64,000 bases of DNA. Source: Macrosoma leucophasiata (Eukaryota; Arthropoda; Insecta; Lepidoptera; Hedylidae). The position numbers and the translations under genes are program-made. Of this stretch, positions 1 through 10,287 are shown one piece after another. Within the stretch, counting starts at the first letter, position 1. Every line of letters begins with the position of its first letter. The notes beneath the pieces were generated by a model that was given only the letters and a program-made list of their open reading frames with translations, did no database searches and was not told the origin of the DNA. The stretch is taken from positions 20,944,501 to 21,008,500 of the forward strand of contig JAWQUS010000027.1 in the NCBI GenBank assembly GCA_036365455.1, in the 5' to 3' direction.

Positions 1-34
1 CTTTATTGTATAAATATGCGTTTGGTTCCAGACG

Positions 35-253
35 ATGTTGAAAATCGGTGGCGGTGCTGCTCTGATAGCAGCAATCGTCGCCGTCTTCGTGATCGCCACC
101 CAGGGTCGGGATCCCGACCTGGAGGCGCTGGAGCATGAGGGAAGAGAGTACATTCTCCATCTGGACAAGATGGCTGGCGAGAGGAAGAACAAAGCCAGTT
201 TAGCTGAGTGGGCATATACATCGAATATTACTAAAGATAATGAGGAAAGACGG
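35..253 (+). CDS. Ance: ACE-A exon 1: signal peptide and start of M2 domain
   Basis: 73 codons, ending in phase 0 at a GTGAGT donor. The N-terminus is [20 protein letters not shown], followed by ATQG as the likely cleavage zone, then the M2 hallmark [10 protein letters not shown]. The exon is preceded by CCAG and ACG. ACE-B has CACAG and ATG at the matching place, so the acceptor position is conserved between the two genes. If an upstream exon supplies codons, the hydrophobic stretch would be internal rather than N-terminal. Confidence 0.88.
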
Positions 254-3200
254 GTGAGTTTTGCAAACTTCTACATTTTCGACTACAAATTTGGAGAAGA
301 GTGAATTTTGGATAGTTCAATTATCTGACGTCTTACATTCGGGTTTTCTTCTCTGACGTTGGGTTCATCAGGATGAAACCACTGACGTGGAAATTTCTAG
401 TAGATAAAGTGGCAGGACAATAAAGGATTGTCCCAGTATTCAGTTACCATAAATCTGGATATCTCTAGTCTTGTGTCATCATCACACAAGTGTAGTTGGT
501 TATCCGCATACAATGCTGTATTTATAAGCTCATTGTCCGCATAGATCGACTGAATAACTAATCAAATTGTTGATGAATATTAATACCGTTCAACTAATAT
601 ACTAATTAAGTAGCGATAAATAACAGTTAATCGGTACCGCCCTATTGGAATGGTTTGACCGCCATTGTTCGGATGATTGATTGCATTAGACTTCAATACA
701 AAAAAAAATTAAATACATTATAATAATATGCAATGATATCATATTAACAGATACAAGTCCAACTAGAGCTATCAAAGTTAGAGAAGCAAGCGTGGGAGGA
801 GACGAAGATGTACAGGTGGCAAGACTTCCAAGACTTCACATTGAGGAGGATGTTCAAGAAATACTGTCAGCTCGGCGTGTCAGCGCTACCAGATGACAAA
901 TATAAGTTGCTGATGCAATCTGTTTCGGGGATGGAGTCGAATTACGCCACGTCAAAGATCTGCTCGTTTAAGAATTCGACCAAATGTGATTTAGCTTTGG
1001 AACCAGGTAAGACCTTTTAACTTTTATAAATTACGTAGTTAAAATTTTATTATTTAATTTTATGTAGTTCAAAATCCAAGGAAACTATGAAAAGATAGAT
1101 GGAGATGACGAGAGAGAAAGATGGACAGCAAAATTAGAGCAGAGGATGATGATTACGAGTTTTAGATAAGACATGTATTGATTTGTTTCACAAGAGTTTA
1201 TTTAGTTCATTAGAAAAAGTGCTTATAGACAAATGTTTGTAAGAAAACTCGTGGCTTTATGGGGTGATATTTTAGTTATAATATAGGTTCACATAATATG
1301 AAAGAAATTATCAAGTTTTTTATTTCTTCAAATGTATTGTTATTTTATTCACTAATGAAGGAAATAACCAACATATTTTTGAACCTATATACGGTCAAAA
1401 TAAATGTCCTCAATAATTTTGTTTGCACTTTAGAGATAACGGAGATATTCGCGAAGAGTCAAGACCCTGAGGAGTTGAAACACACCTGGGTGGAGTGGCA
1501 TAAGGCGGCCGGTGCTAGAGCGAGACAGAACTTCACACAATACGTCCAACTCGACAACGAAGCGGCTAAACTTAACGGTAAATATCATTATAATTGTAAC
1601 TGGTTTAGTCGTCTAGTGGTAACAGGCCACTTCTGCTATATTTGGGATACTGGGTTCGATGGTGGTATTGCGAATTCTTTATTTTTCTGGAAGTTTATTA
1701 GTGCCAGCTTCGGAATTTGCTAATGTGCCCGGAGACGTCGATAGGATCGCCACCTAAACTAACTTATCTGGCGAATCATGGATGCTTGCGATTAAATTCT
1801 TGATTATTTATATTATTGATTGTATCGTTTAACAAATCTATTTTATGTATGATTCATTACATCATTACTGCGATGTTTAATAATTTTATTTCATCCATAT
1901 TGTCAATATTCCCAAAACAATTTTTGATAAAAGATCTCTCAGAAGTATCAGGACATTATGTGGAATTTAATCTCCTCTGATGCCTTTTTATGACTACATG
2001 ACCTGAGTATTTTTTTGATAATATCAATGAGTATATCCTTGTCATGATATAGTACATATTAATTTATTCATAGAATCGCCATTCTCGACACTAATACTCG
2101 TGTTCTGATATATTTTTTTTTATTTGTAAAGTAACAATAAAGTATTTATATTGTTCAATTTTATAAACTTGCCATGACAGCAGTATGCGGAAGCTATGAC
2201 GAGGTAACCTAGTATTTTAAAACGTGTTGTCAGCAATAACCGATACGCAGAGCTGAGATTGGACATGAGTGAAAGTTCAAACAAACAATGTTTACGAAAA
2301 TATTTTGTATGATTGTTAAATGTCAAGAAACACTAAACCTTTAGAGGCAGAAATTGCTAGCGCTAATACAATTTTGAACGTATTAGTCGTTCGTCAAATC
2401 GTCAAGTCGTTAGGGTGTATTATTTTCTTTATGACGAAGAAATAATAATCCAGCAAATGCTTCGGTACAAGCAACAACTTTACTGTCGTTGTTAACGCAT
2501 TTATTACATGTCAGCTTGCATCTTCGCAACTTGTTATATTGTAAGCCTATTACTTAGTAAGTACAGTGGTCATCAAGAAATAATACACATTGAACCTATT
2601 AAAGTGACAATCGGCTAGTTTCGGCTTTATAGAGCGTTATCTTTGCTACACACTGCCTACGTAAGTATCCGTAGTCCGGTATTGGTCAAAACTTGATCAA
2701 AATGGTTGACAAACGTCAAATAGGTAAGGTGCGAAAAATATAACGCTCTACAGATCCGAAATAAGCCGATGTCTCTTTCTGAGGTCGATGTGCATTATTT
2801 CTTGTTGGATACTGAATCTGTTTTACCTTTTATTCTTTGAGGGTATTATCGTTATTTCTTAGCGAATTTATTATTCAACTTGATAATCAAATTGATATCA
2901 TATTATATATTTAATAAACACGTCATACAGTTGTCATGATATATCCTATACACGTGTCAGTCAAGAATTAATTTATTAATTCGTTATTAATTATGAATCT
3001 GATCATACACAAGAACAGAATACATTGTAAGATTCTAACTATAAATTAGTTACAGGAATTTACATTGGAATCCGTTAATACTCAGGTAGCTAATAAAATA
3101 ATAATCTTGAATGAGTTGCAATGAAATGCTTAATTATTTAATTTCTGTGAAAACTATCTGATTACCAAACATTGAAAAATACATTTGTACCTGCTGTATT

Positions 3201-6200
3201 TTTTTAAATTGACTGTAAAGCTTAAGAAAGATTGAGATTTTTGTTTGTTTTGTCACTGATAGTTTTCCGAATGGGAAAACACAATATCGTTTTTTTTCTG
3301 TTATAAATTCTTCTATTCTTCTTCATTTTTCTATTATTTTATCAATGATCTTATTTAGCTAGCCTAGCTTGGTCAGCTATTGATGTATCAAAATAAATTG
3401 TATAGAAATTCGAATAGTTTTATAGTTGTTTTCCAAGGCCGTGTTCTGAGCCCACATTTATTCCTTCCAGATTTCAAAGATGTAGCTGAATGGTGGCAAT
3501 CCGAGTATGAAGTACCTGATTTCGAGCAGCAGCTAGATAAATTGTGGGAGGACGTGAAGCCTTTGTATCAGCAACTGCACGCGTACGTGAGGAAACGTCT
3601 ACGCGACAAGTATGGCGATCATGTTGTGTCTGCGAGAGGACCTATACCGGCTCATTTGTTAGGTGAGTTCGATTTGTAATAGAAATATGATTTAAACGAA
3701 CCGCCCGTATTTATAAGTACCAGTCTTTAACATTTTTGTTATTGTTAACTTAATATTTATTGAACTTTTAATTCTAACTTTATCATTAATTTAATAAATG
3801 CGTAAGAAATACTTCGACGATTTGTGAACTTTTGTCATTGCTACCGTCGGCGTCGATTCAGCTTGCAAAATTATACATTTCTTAACATAAACTTAAAATA
3901 AATATGATAAATAGTAAATGCATTGTTTCCAAAAAAAATCTTATTAAGCGTATGCCCATAGTTATCTTGCGGCCAAATATTGAAACGTCACGCAAATTCA
4001 AGTGGTACTTAAAAGTTTTCTATATATAATACGTGCAAACGACGGAGATTTGAAAAATCATTCAAATGACGCAAAACACGTTCTCTGATACAATTAAAGC
4101 TCACCAAGAGATATTTCGGGTACTAACACCTCAAGCTGTAACAGCTATAACTGTGATATTTTTCGACTTTAGTCCCGTAACTTTACACAAAATAAGTTCT
4201 GATCTTTGCTCTATCATAATTTCAGGTAACATGTGGGCTCAAACATGGAACAACATAGAATCCTTCACTCGTCCATACCCAGACAAGAAAGAAATAGACA
4301 TAACAAATACCATGCGCGAACAGAACTTTACGGCCTTGAAAATGTTCCAAATGTCCGATGAATTCTTCAGATCATTGAATCTGACGGCGATGCCGGAGAA
4401 ATTCTGGAAGAATTCCATTATTGAGAAACCAACTGACAGAGAGATCGTGTGCCATGCGTCAGCTTGGGACTTTTATGACGGAGAAGATTTTAGGTAAACA
4501 ATGGATAATTATAAAATAAAATATGAATTTGACGTAAGAATAACTTTAACAATTCAAATACTTCGTGATAGGCCTAAATTTTGAAAAGATTTGTTTTAGG
4601 ATCCCGGTGCAGAATTATTTCGTTTATCGAGATAGGCTGCATACAATAATTTAATTAAAAATACTAGCGGTCATGTTTTGATAGGCAACCTAGTGGATTA
4701 TCTAGATCATAAATATTAAGTTTGCATTTCCTGCATATCTTGATGAACGAAATAATTCTGCTGCGGGATCGTAACTTATTTGTTACGCTTACTCAAGATA
4801 ATTTTTAGAATTAATTATATTGCTAAAGATTTTTAATTGCCTTAATATTAGATGTATATGATAGAAATATTATTCTCATTTTTATCGTATAAGCTAATAG
4901 GTAGATTAGTGTATTGCTGATACTAGTATTTTCACTTAGAAAAACTGTAATGTGGTGGCAGCTATATTCCAAATTGAAACATTTAACATGTCTGGCTTAA
5001 TTTTGAAGGATCAAACAGTGCACTACAATAGATTATGAATATTTCCAAACGACACACCACGAAATGGGACACATTCAGTACTTCCTTCAATATAAACATC
5101 AACCGGCGATATTCCGAGACGGAGCTAACCCAGGTAATTATTTTATTGTGACAGGATCAAAATGTGTACGGTGGTGAATTTTGAACATTTGAGGGTAGTT
5201 CATCATGAGATGGGTCACGTGCAATATTACTTGCAGTACCGCGATCAGCCTGTTGTGTTCAGAGCCGGTGCTAACCCAGGTGATTTATGATGTTTAATTT
5301 ATCATTGTTCATACTTCTTTTCATAAAGGGAAATTTTAAATTGAACTTTCTATCTGAGACATATGTAATGAAAATGATTTTTTTATCGAATGAATTGTAC
5401 TGTATGTCATGGTCTTTTTATCATCTTGGGTTTTAATTTATTATGTTTATATACAATTACTGGAATTAATATTTATCTGCTATACCTTTATCCTATCGGG
5501 AAAAAAAATGAATGGATTCCACGAATGTTTTAGTAGATCACTAATATAGTATTGTGTGGTACTATTTGAATTAATCATGCAACTTTTCTAAACATCACCA
5601 TCGTTCACTATCATTACACTTCAATAACTTTATGTGCTAACAACTTATATGTTATTACTTTAAAATCATCAGTTATCACATTATACACATAATCTTCAGG
5701 ATTCCATGAAGCTGTTGGAGACACAATAGCGCTATCAGTGTCTTCTCCCAAACATCTACGACGTGTTGGACTGATCAGTGGAGACGCTGAGGATGAACAG
5801 ACTGAGATTAATCAACTATATAAAATGGTAAGAGTAGCTGAGAAAAACGTCCAGTTACAGATCAGTATACATTGAATTGTAGTACAATAGCTTGTTTAGG
5901 TTCTATTGGTGAGGTGATAGAAGAAGTAAGTACTATCACATTTTCTTTTTCAAATGACAGACAACAAAATAAATCTATTTGTTTAGAATAATAATTAATG
6001 TAAATTATGATTATTGCACATAACCATCGCAGTAGGAGGAGCATTCACTTTTTTAAATACATATATTAAATATTATGTATTAATGAATTTATGATTCCAA
6101 CAAATTATTGAATAAAATAAATATTTTTTCATTCGAAACTGAATCTAATTCAGTTAGATTATTTAATAATTGTTATATTATTACATTTGAAGGATTGAAC

Positions 6201-9200
6201 AAAAGAAATGCTGTAATATCCTATTTTGCTCATCATCAATATACATTTTCAGGGAATAGACAAAATCGTATTCCTTCCATTCGCGTACACCCTAGATCTT
6301 TTCCGCTATGGGGTGTTCCGTGGCAAGACCAGTCCAGATGACTACAACTGTCATTACTGGAACCTGAGGGAACTGCTTCAGGGTGTGGAGCCTCCGGTCA
6401 ACAGGACTGAAGAGGACTTTGATGCTGCTGCCAAATACCATGTGTCTGCTGATGTGGAGTATGCGAGGTCAGTTAGAGTTGGATTTGGCTTGTTAATCAG
6501 AAAGCAGAGGTTCAGTTAAAGCACACCGCGGACATTCGGCTAAAATTCCATACAAACTCTTATTCTGGTTACATACTACACAGACATCAGTCAGGACGTG
6601 TTTTTACACGCACAAACACACCTCAGTGAGAGTCACTGCACGAGGCTCAAGGGTACTCAAGGGGAGGTGCGGGCTGCAAGAGGGGAAATCAGACGGAACG
6701 TCGAAGTGTCCATTCTATACGTAGTATTATTACATATTCTCTGGTTAAGGTGTCGAGACCCGCACAGGATTATTTTTCTACTTGTGCACCGAACAATGGT
6801 GGTCAAACCATTCCAAAAGGGTAGAAACTATAATATGCCAATAATATAATATGCGGTAGTATAATAATATAATATGCGGATTAGCGATCGCAATGGTGGT
6901 AGTTTTACCGCAGGACGCTGCTGCTCATCCCTTTTATTTACTCAGGGGCGGCTTAACCTATAGGGTGTGCAATACACACGGGCGCCGCCGTCTCAGGGGT
7001 CTCCCTGAGACACCATCGTCTTGAACCATCATGGCACAACAATGATGTGACAGAAGCGGAATTTTGTGTCAACTCGAAATAAACCTTATTTCACTATTTC
7101 AAGTTTACAAAATTTAGTGCGGCGATGTCAAACGACGGCAAAGTTAATAGTTATAGCCGCTGGAGGGGGGGGGGAGCTGTATTTTCTGCTGCCTATTGTA
7201 ATATTGGAATGGTCTCATCGCCATTGTTTAGTTGATTAACTGCACCAGCGGAAGAATTCTCCACCACTAGTTAGCGGCAACGTCACGTCCCTACATAATT
7301 ATGCGGTTTGCTTTTATAATATATTAAATCGATTATGCAATGTTTTCAGATACTACGTATCGTTCATCATCCAGTTCCAATTCCACCGAGCCCTGTGTCA
7401 GCTAGCTGGAGAGTATGTGCCTGAAGATCTCACCAAAAAACTCGTGGATTGCGACATCTACCAGAGCTTTGCAGCTGGCAATGCTCTTTCGTAAGTTTTT
7501 CTTTTATTTCTAAGTCTACTGTATTTGAAATTTCGATTGAATTTTTTCTCGCATCGTAATCTGTCAGGCCGCAAGACAATTGACACATATGACAATTGTA
7601 TTCTAATAGGGAATCGGACAACTTTTGAGAATGTGTCTAAAATTATTCTTTATACGTTTATTTTACCATTAAAAATATTATTTTTATTATTTAAACATGT
7701 TAAAGTACCAGAAACTAAACATACATTTTATAATTTCAAAAATGCCGCGTAAACGGTGCCGAATGACTCTGAACAATGTGACGTCAACTGTTTGCAATCA
7801 AAGTGAATCTTTTAATTTCATACGACTAACCAAGTGCAAATTAATTTTGTTGAATTTCGTATAACTTATTTTTCGTGTAAATAACGTAGAAAAAATCCAA
7901 AAAAAGAGCCAATAAATCAAAGTATCACTTGTGTTAAATATTTGTTGTACAAACATATGACGTCACGTCCTGTGACGTCATATATTTGAATGAATTGATG
8001 TTTCGTTCAACACGGAGCACAGATAAAAAATATTAAAATTATTACATTTTATTTTGCAATTTAAGAATATAAATCATTAATATTTCACGAAAATATTTAA
8101 TGAGTCATCGTATTATTTCACAAAGATTCATTCTAATCATAGTTTACATTTATTTTCCATAGCTGTCCGATTGCCTATTGTTCGTGTGCCGATGGTCCAA
8201 CTGCGGCCTTAATAATAGCCGTAATAACTGTCACAGAGACATAATAACTAAGGTCTCAGGTATACAAAGGTCCTGTAAAGGTGTGTAAAGGTCTTTGTCT
8301 GTAGGCTGCAGTCATCACTTAACATCAATGTGAACTGCATACTGCCACTTCGATTACAAAAAAAAAAAAAAAAAAATCAAGCTTCGTAGGCGACGATATT
8401 ATTTACGAACGACGATACGGTTTTTCTTCAACCTGACCACTTAATCGTCTTCAGTTCATATTATATTTTGACACTTTTGGCTTCCAGGAACATGCTCAAG
8501 ATGGGTTCTTCGAAACCCTGGCCGGACGCAATGGAGGCACTAACCGGCCAACGCGGTATGCGAGCTGACGGTCTACTGGAGTACTTCAGGCCGCTGCACG
8601 AGTGGCTTCAGGCTGAGAACCAACGAACCGGCGAATACATTGGATGGGAACCTAGCAAAATACGTGAGTACTATACAGGATGTGAAGCGCGCATGATCCC
8701 GCGGCTGTTGTAGATTGGAAACCATCTACTCGGTTAAGCAATACGGGCGCGGTCTGGTGTGTGATGGGTGACCGCTAGTAGCAAATTAAAATGCTCGTTT
8801 CCGTGCTTCGGAAGGCACGTTAAGACGTCGGTCCCGGTTACTATCAATAGATAGCAGTCGTCAAACCTTGTCGGAGGCCTTATGGGTGGTTTGAAAACAT
8901 CCGACATCGAGTTGGCCACTAACCCGTATCTCCACCAACCCGCATTGGAGCAGCGTGGTGGAGTAAGCTCCAGGCCTCCTCCCAAGAAGGGGAGAGACTC
9001 GTGCTCAGCAGTGGGACCTATCAAGGGTTGCACAGACCGCCTCCAAAGCCGACACATGGCTGTGACAATTATAAAAAGTACAAATTTTAAAAATTTGATT
9101 TTTTTTCTTCTTATTCTATTTTTTTTTCTGTAATGGAAGTGGCAAACAAGCATGCAGTTCATATTGATGTTAAATTATGACTGCAGCCTGTAGGCACCCA

Positions 9201-10100
9201 GCACCCACACAGAGGCCAGAGGTCAAAATGCAAATACGTTGCCACCCTTGAGACCTTAGTTGTTATGTCTCTGTGATAGTTATTACGGGGCCATACATTA
9301 CCATCTCACCGGAATATGATAATGTTGAACTACCATTTGGCGGCAGATACATTAGGTAATGCGCTGGTGCCTACGCCCTCGAGCTCTTACACTTGGAACT
9401 CTACCACCGCTTACATATTATATGTCGGTGATTAATTTTTATTTAGATACATGAACACATACGACCCGGTTAGTCCAGCGGTGTGAGATGACCGTTTGAT
9501 TTAAGGGTAGCGGGTTCGATCCCAAATATTTGTATGTCCTACAGATATTTGCTTCGGGTCGGGGTGTTTGTATATGTGTTGTATGTGTACAACGGCACCT
9601 ACGACACAGGTTTATAAACCTACTGTGGGGCTGTGAGTGTGAGCGTATTTTATTTATTTTTATTTAAAGAAAAATGGAAAGAAAAATTTGACTTCAGGCG
9701 AGACTCGAACTAGCGACCTACTGGGAATCTAGTCCAGCCGCTCTTCCAATTGAGCTACTGAAGTCCTGCCCGATTTGTCAAATCTTTCCTTCACATTTGT
9801 TGCCTTGCTTTATGGTAGCAGCAGCGCCATCTATTGCCAAACTATGCTAGTTAGGCAACCGATATAATAAAATATTTATTTTTCTTTCCATATTTCTTTA
9901 AATAAAAATATATTTCACAAGCATGTGTTAATGCGAAATAATATAAAACAATTATTAAGCTTATTTAATTTATTTTATTATTTATGTCTTACCCGAAATA
10001 CACCTTCAACCTTTTATCCCCAGAATACTGTACAGCGGAACAGCGAGCGGCACTAGACGCGACCCACACCGAGACCAAGTCCGAGGCGCACGACTCGTGA
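35..10100 (+). CDS. Ance: ACE-A: secreted angiotensin-converting-enzyme-like dipeptidyl carboxypeptidase (M2), complete, 11 exon positions
   Basis: Zinc metallopeptidase of family M2, which removes C-terminal dipeptides from extracellular peptides. Coding exons: 35-253, 751-1006, 1434-1577, 3471-3662, 4226-4493, then 5009-5133 OR 5155-5279, 5700-5827, 6253-6467, 7350-7490, 8488-8663, 10024-10100. All introns are GT-AG, the phases close, and either version gives 646 residues, near the usual length of single-domain insect ACE. Residues 1-23 form a hydrophobic signal peptide and there is no C-terminal anchor, so the product should be soluble and secreted. HEMGH is at 377-381 and the third zinc ligand is E405 in HEAVGD. 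Q276, H347, K505, H507, Y514, R516 and Y517 match human C-domain Q281, H353, K511, H513, Y520, R522 and Y523 (human numbering from memory), so an active enzyme is expected. One residue is missing in the loop before VCHASAWDF relative to ACE-B. The start is the first Met of the exon. A splice acceptor lies 3 nt before it, so an upstream exon lies outside the window. Orthology to Drosophila Ance or Acer is not resolved. Confidence 0.93.
254..750 (+). other. ACE-A intron 1
   Basis: AT-rich intron. A fragment near 600-690 (GTACCGCCCTATTGGAATGG) also occurs near 7190-7260, so it is a piece of a dispersed repeat. No gene is seen. Confidence 0.6.
751..1006 (+). CDS. Ance: ACE-A exon 2
   Basis: 256 nt, phase 0 to 1, with acceptor TTAACAG and donor GTAAGA. 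It encodes [12 protein letters not shown]..., then [11 protein letters not shown] and [19 protein letters not shown]. The two cysteines match the first conserved disulfide of ACE enzymes. Length and phase equal ACE-B exon 2 exactly. Confidence 0.92.
1007..1433 (+). other. ACE-A intron 2
   Basis: AT-rich intron with no recognised element. An apparently open reading frame runs through its end into exon 3 but has no coding character before 1434. Confidence 0.55.
1434..1577 (+). CDS. Ance: ACE-A exon 3
   Basis: 144 nt, phase 1 to 1, acceptor CACTTTAG and donor GTAAAT. It encodes [19 protein letters not shown], then [20 protein letters not shown], and is colinear with ACE-B exon 3. Confidence 0.92.
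1600..1795 (+). repeat. Degraded tRNA-derived SINE (family C) fragment
   Basis: It carries TACTGGGTTCGATGG (B-box-like), then CTAATGTGCCCGGAGACGTC and GGCGAATCATGGATG. The order matches the better copies at 28000-28300 and 48175-48475. Confidence 0.6.
2570..2815. repeat. Foldback MITE (family F)
   Basis: The arms starting CAAGAAATAATACACAT and ending ATGTGCATTATTTCTTG are inverted repeats of about 85 bp. The centre contains CTACGTAAG and a TCCGGTATTGGTCAAAACTT segment shared with copies at 14640, 23505 and 49700. Confidence 0.75.
3471..3662 (+). CDS. Ance: ACE-A exon 4
   Basis: 192 nt, phase 1 to 1, acceptor CTTCCAG and donor GTGAGT. It encodes [15 protein letters not shown], then [20 protein letters not shown] and GPIPAHLLG, a strongly conserved M2 segment. 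Confidence 0.93.
3663..5008 (+). other. ACE-A introns 4 and 5
   Basis: Two AT-rich introns, 3663-4225 and 4494-5008, flanking exon 5. No repeat or RNA gene recognised. Sequences controlling the exon 6a/6b choice may lie in 4494-5008, but none can be assigned. Confidence 0.5.
4226..4493 (+). CDS. Ance: ACE-A exon 5 (fused; two exons in ACE-B)
   Basis: 268 nt, phase 1 to 2. It encodes [13 protein letters not shown] (Q276), then [13 protein letters not shown] and [15 protein letters not shown] (H347). The same region in ACE-B is split by a 950-bp intron after the ISQ codons; here REQ and NFTAL are contiguous. One codon is missing compared with ACE-B, at PTDR-EIV against PNDGRDMV. Confidence 0.92.
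5009..5133 (+). CDS. Ance: ACE-A exon 6a: alternative zinc-motif exon, version a
   Basis: 125 nt, phase 2 to 1, acceptor TTTTGAAG and donor GTAATT. It encodes [16 protein letters not shown], then [14 protein letters not shown] and [13 protein letters not shown]. It has no stop or frame error and all invariant residues. It is 31/42 identical to the single ACE-B exon, closer than exon 6b (27/42). The pocket residues that differ from 6b are Q373, T374, F385 and D397. The 3' end contains GCTAACCCAG, which offers a CTAAC branch point for the acceptor of 6b. Its own polypyrimidine tract is weak. Confidence 0.88.
5155..5279 (+). CDS. Ance: ACE-A exon 6b: alternative zinc-motif exon, version b
   Basis: 125 nt, phase 2 to 1, acceptor TTGTGACAG and donor GTGATT. 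It encodes [16 protein letters not shown], then [14 protein letters not shown] and [13 protein letters not shown]. It is 25/42 identical to 6a, with zinc ligands and the disulfide Cys kept. It starts 21 nt after the end of 6a, so the two cannot be joined. Pocket residues are R373, V374, Y385 and A397. Its splice sites look better than those of 6a, so it may be the default form; this is inference. Confidence 0.9.
5280..6252 (+). other. ACE-A introns 6 and 7
   Basis: Introns 5280-5699 and 5828-6252, AT-rich, with no element recognised. The first lies just downstream of exon 6b and is the shared 3' partner for both alternative exons. Confidence 0.5.
5700..5827 (+). CDS. Ance: ACE-A exon 7: third zinc ligand
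   Basis: 128 nt, phase 1 to 0, acceptor ATCTTCAG and donor GTAAGA. It encodes [20 protein letters not shown], with E405 as the third zinc ligand, then INQLYKM. Confidence 0.93.
6253..6467 (+). CDS. Ance: ACE-A exon 8
   Basis: 215 nt, phase 0 to 2, acceptor ATTTTCAG and donor GTCAGT. It encodes [20 protein letters not shown], then [12 protein letters not shown], supplying K505, H507, Y514 and R516, which bind the substrate carboxylate, transition state and chloride in the family. Confidence 0.93.
7350..7490 (+). CDS. Ance: ACE-A exon 9
   Basis: 141 nt, phase 2 to 2, acceptor GTTTTCAG and donor GTAAGT. It encodes [20 protein letters not shown] and [15 protein letters not shown], beginning with Y517. 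Confidence 0.93.
8205..8377 (+). repeat. Repeat family A, partial copy with 18-A tail
   Basis: The 3' half of the 275-bp repeat (CTGCAGTCATCACTTAACAT, then TGTGAACTGCAT), ending in a run of 18 A. The tail supports spread by retroposition and sets the sense direction of the family. Confidence 0.75.
8488..8663 (+). CDS. Ance: ACE-A exon 10
   Basis: 176 nt, phase 2 to 1, acceptor GCTTCCAG and donor GTGAGT. It encodes [20 protein letters not shown], then [14 protein letters not shown] and YIGWEPSKI, the conserved C-terminal helix region. Confidence 0.93.
8683..9040 (+). repeat. 5S-rRNA-derived SINE (family B)
   Basis: It begins GAAGCGCGCATG. It contains CTCGGTTAAGCAATACGGGC and GATGGGTGACCGC, which match the internal promoter half of 5S rRNA. 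It ends CAGCAGTGGGACC. It lies in ACE-A intron 10, 20 bp past the exon 10 donor. Confidence 0.8.
9105..9412 (-). repeat. Repeat family A, near full length
   Basis: Antisense copy running from the T-rich end (TTTTTTTCTGTAATGGAAGT) to GGAACTCTACCACCGCTTAC, in ACE-A intron 10. Confidence 0.8.
9466..9660 (+). repeat. tRNA-derived SINE (family D)
   Basis: The head GACCCGGTTAGTCCAGCGGT (A-box region) and GGGTTCGATCCC (B box) resemble a tRNA. The body contains TTCGGGTCGGGGTGTTTG and GGTTTATAAACCTACTGTGG. Related copies lie at 48480, 56705 and 57460. Confidence 0.75.
9661..9955. repeat. tRNA-like foldback element (family E)
   Basis: Long inverted arms (AAAGAAAAATGGAAAGAAAA... ending in ...CATGTGTTAATGCGAAATAA). 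Inside the left arm is an antisense tRNA-like sequence (GAGCTACTGAAGTC end). It lies in ACE-A intron 10. Confidence 0.75.
10024..10100 (+). CDS. Ance: ACE-A exon 11: C-terminus and stop
   Basis: 77 nt including TGA. It encodes [20 protein letters not shown] and a short hydrophilic tail, with no membrane anchor. The acceptor is TATCCCCAG. No AATAAA is seen in the next 200 bp; the first one, near 10364, lies inside a hAT-type repeat. Confidence 0.87.
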
Positions 10101-10287
10101 CGCCCCGCGACTGTACTTACCTCCTCACACACACCACACTACGGATAGATCACGTCACACATCATTAATATTGTATTCTTCAGCTCAGGGACACATTCAG
10201 AAAACTTAGACATATTATTCCATTTATCAAGATAGAATTGACAAGATTTTTTATTACATTTTTTATATTTATTTAATTATACTAGCA

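Larger units (their letters stand above)
1578..3470 (+). other. ACE-A intron 3
   Basis: About 1.9 kb. It holds a degraded tRNA-SINE (about 1600-1795) and a foldback MITE (2570-2815). The rest is AT-rich and shows nothing recognisable. Confidence 0.6.
6468..8487 (+). other. ACE-A introns 8 and 9
   Basis: Introns 6468-7349 and 7491-8487. The first contains a dispersed repeat fragment (about 6790-7280) related to pieces at 27855-27965, 41668-41720 and 49550-49630, built around CTCTAGTGGAGG and GAACAATGGCG. The second ends with a partial copy of the 275-bp repeat (8205-8377). Confidence 0.5.

Noticed and set aside
5134..5154. 21-nt intron between exons 6a and 6b
   Set aside because: Too short for splicing, and joining the exons shifts the frame. 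Read as the spacer of alternative exons.
8734..9162. 142-codon ORF on - strand
   Set aside because: It lies wholly on the 5S-derived SINE and its flank. Similar ORFs appear in the other copies (19384-19761, 42747-43163).
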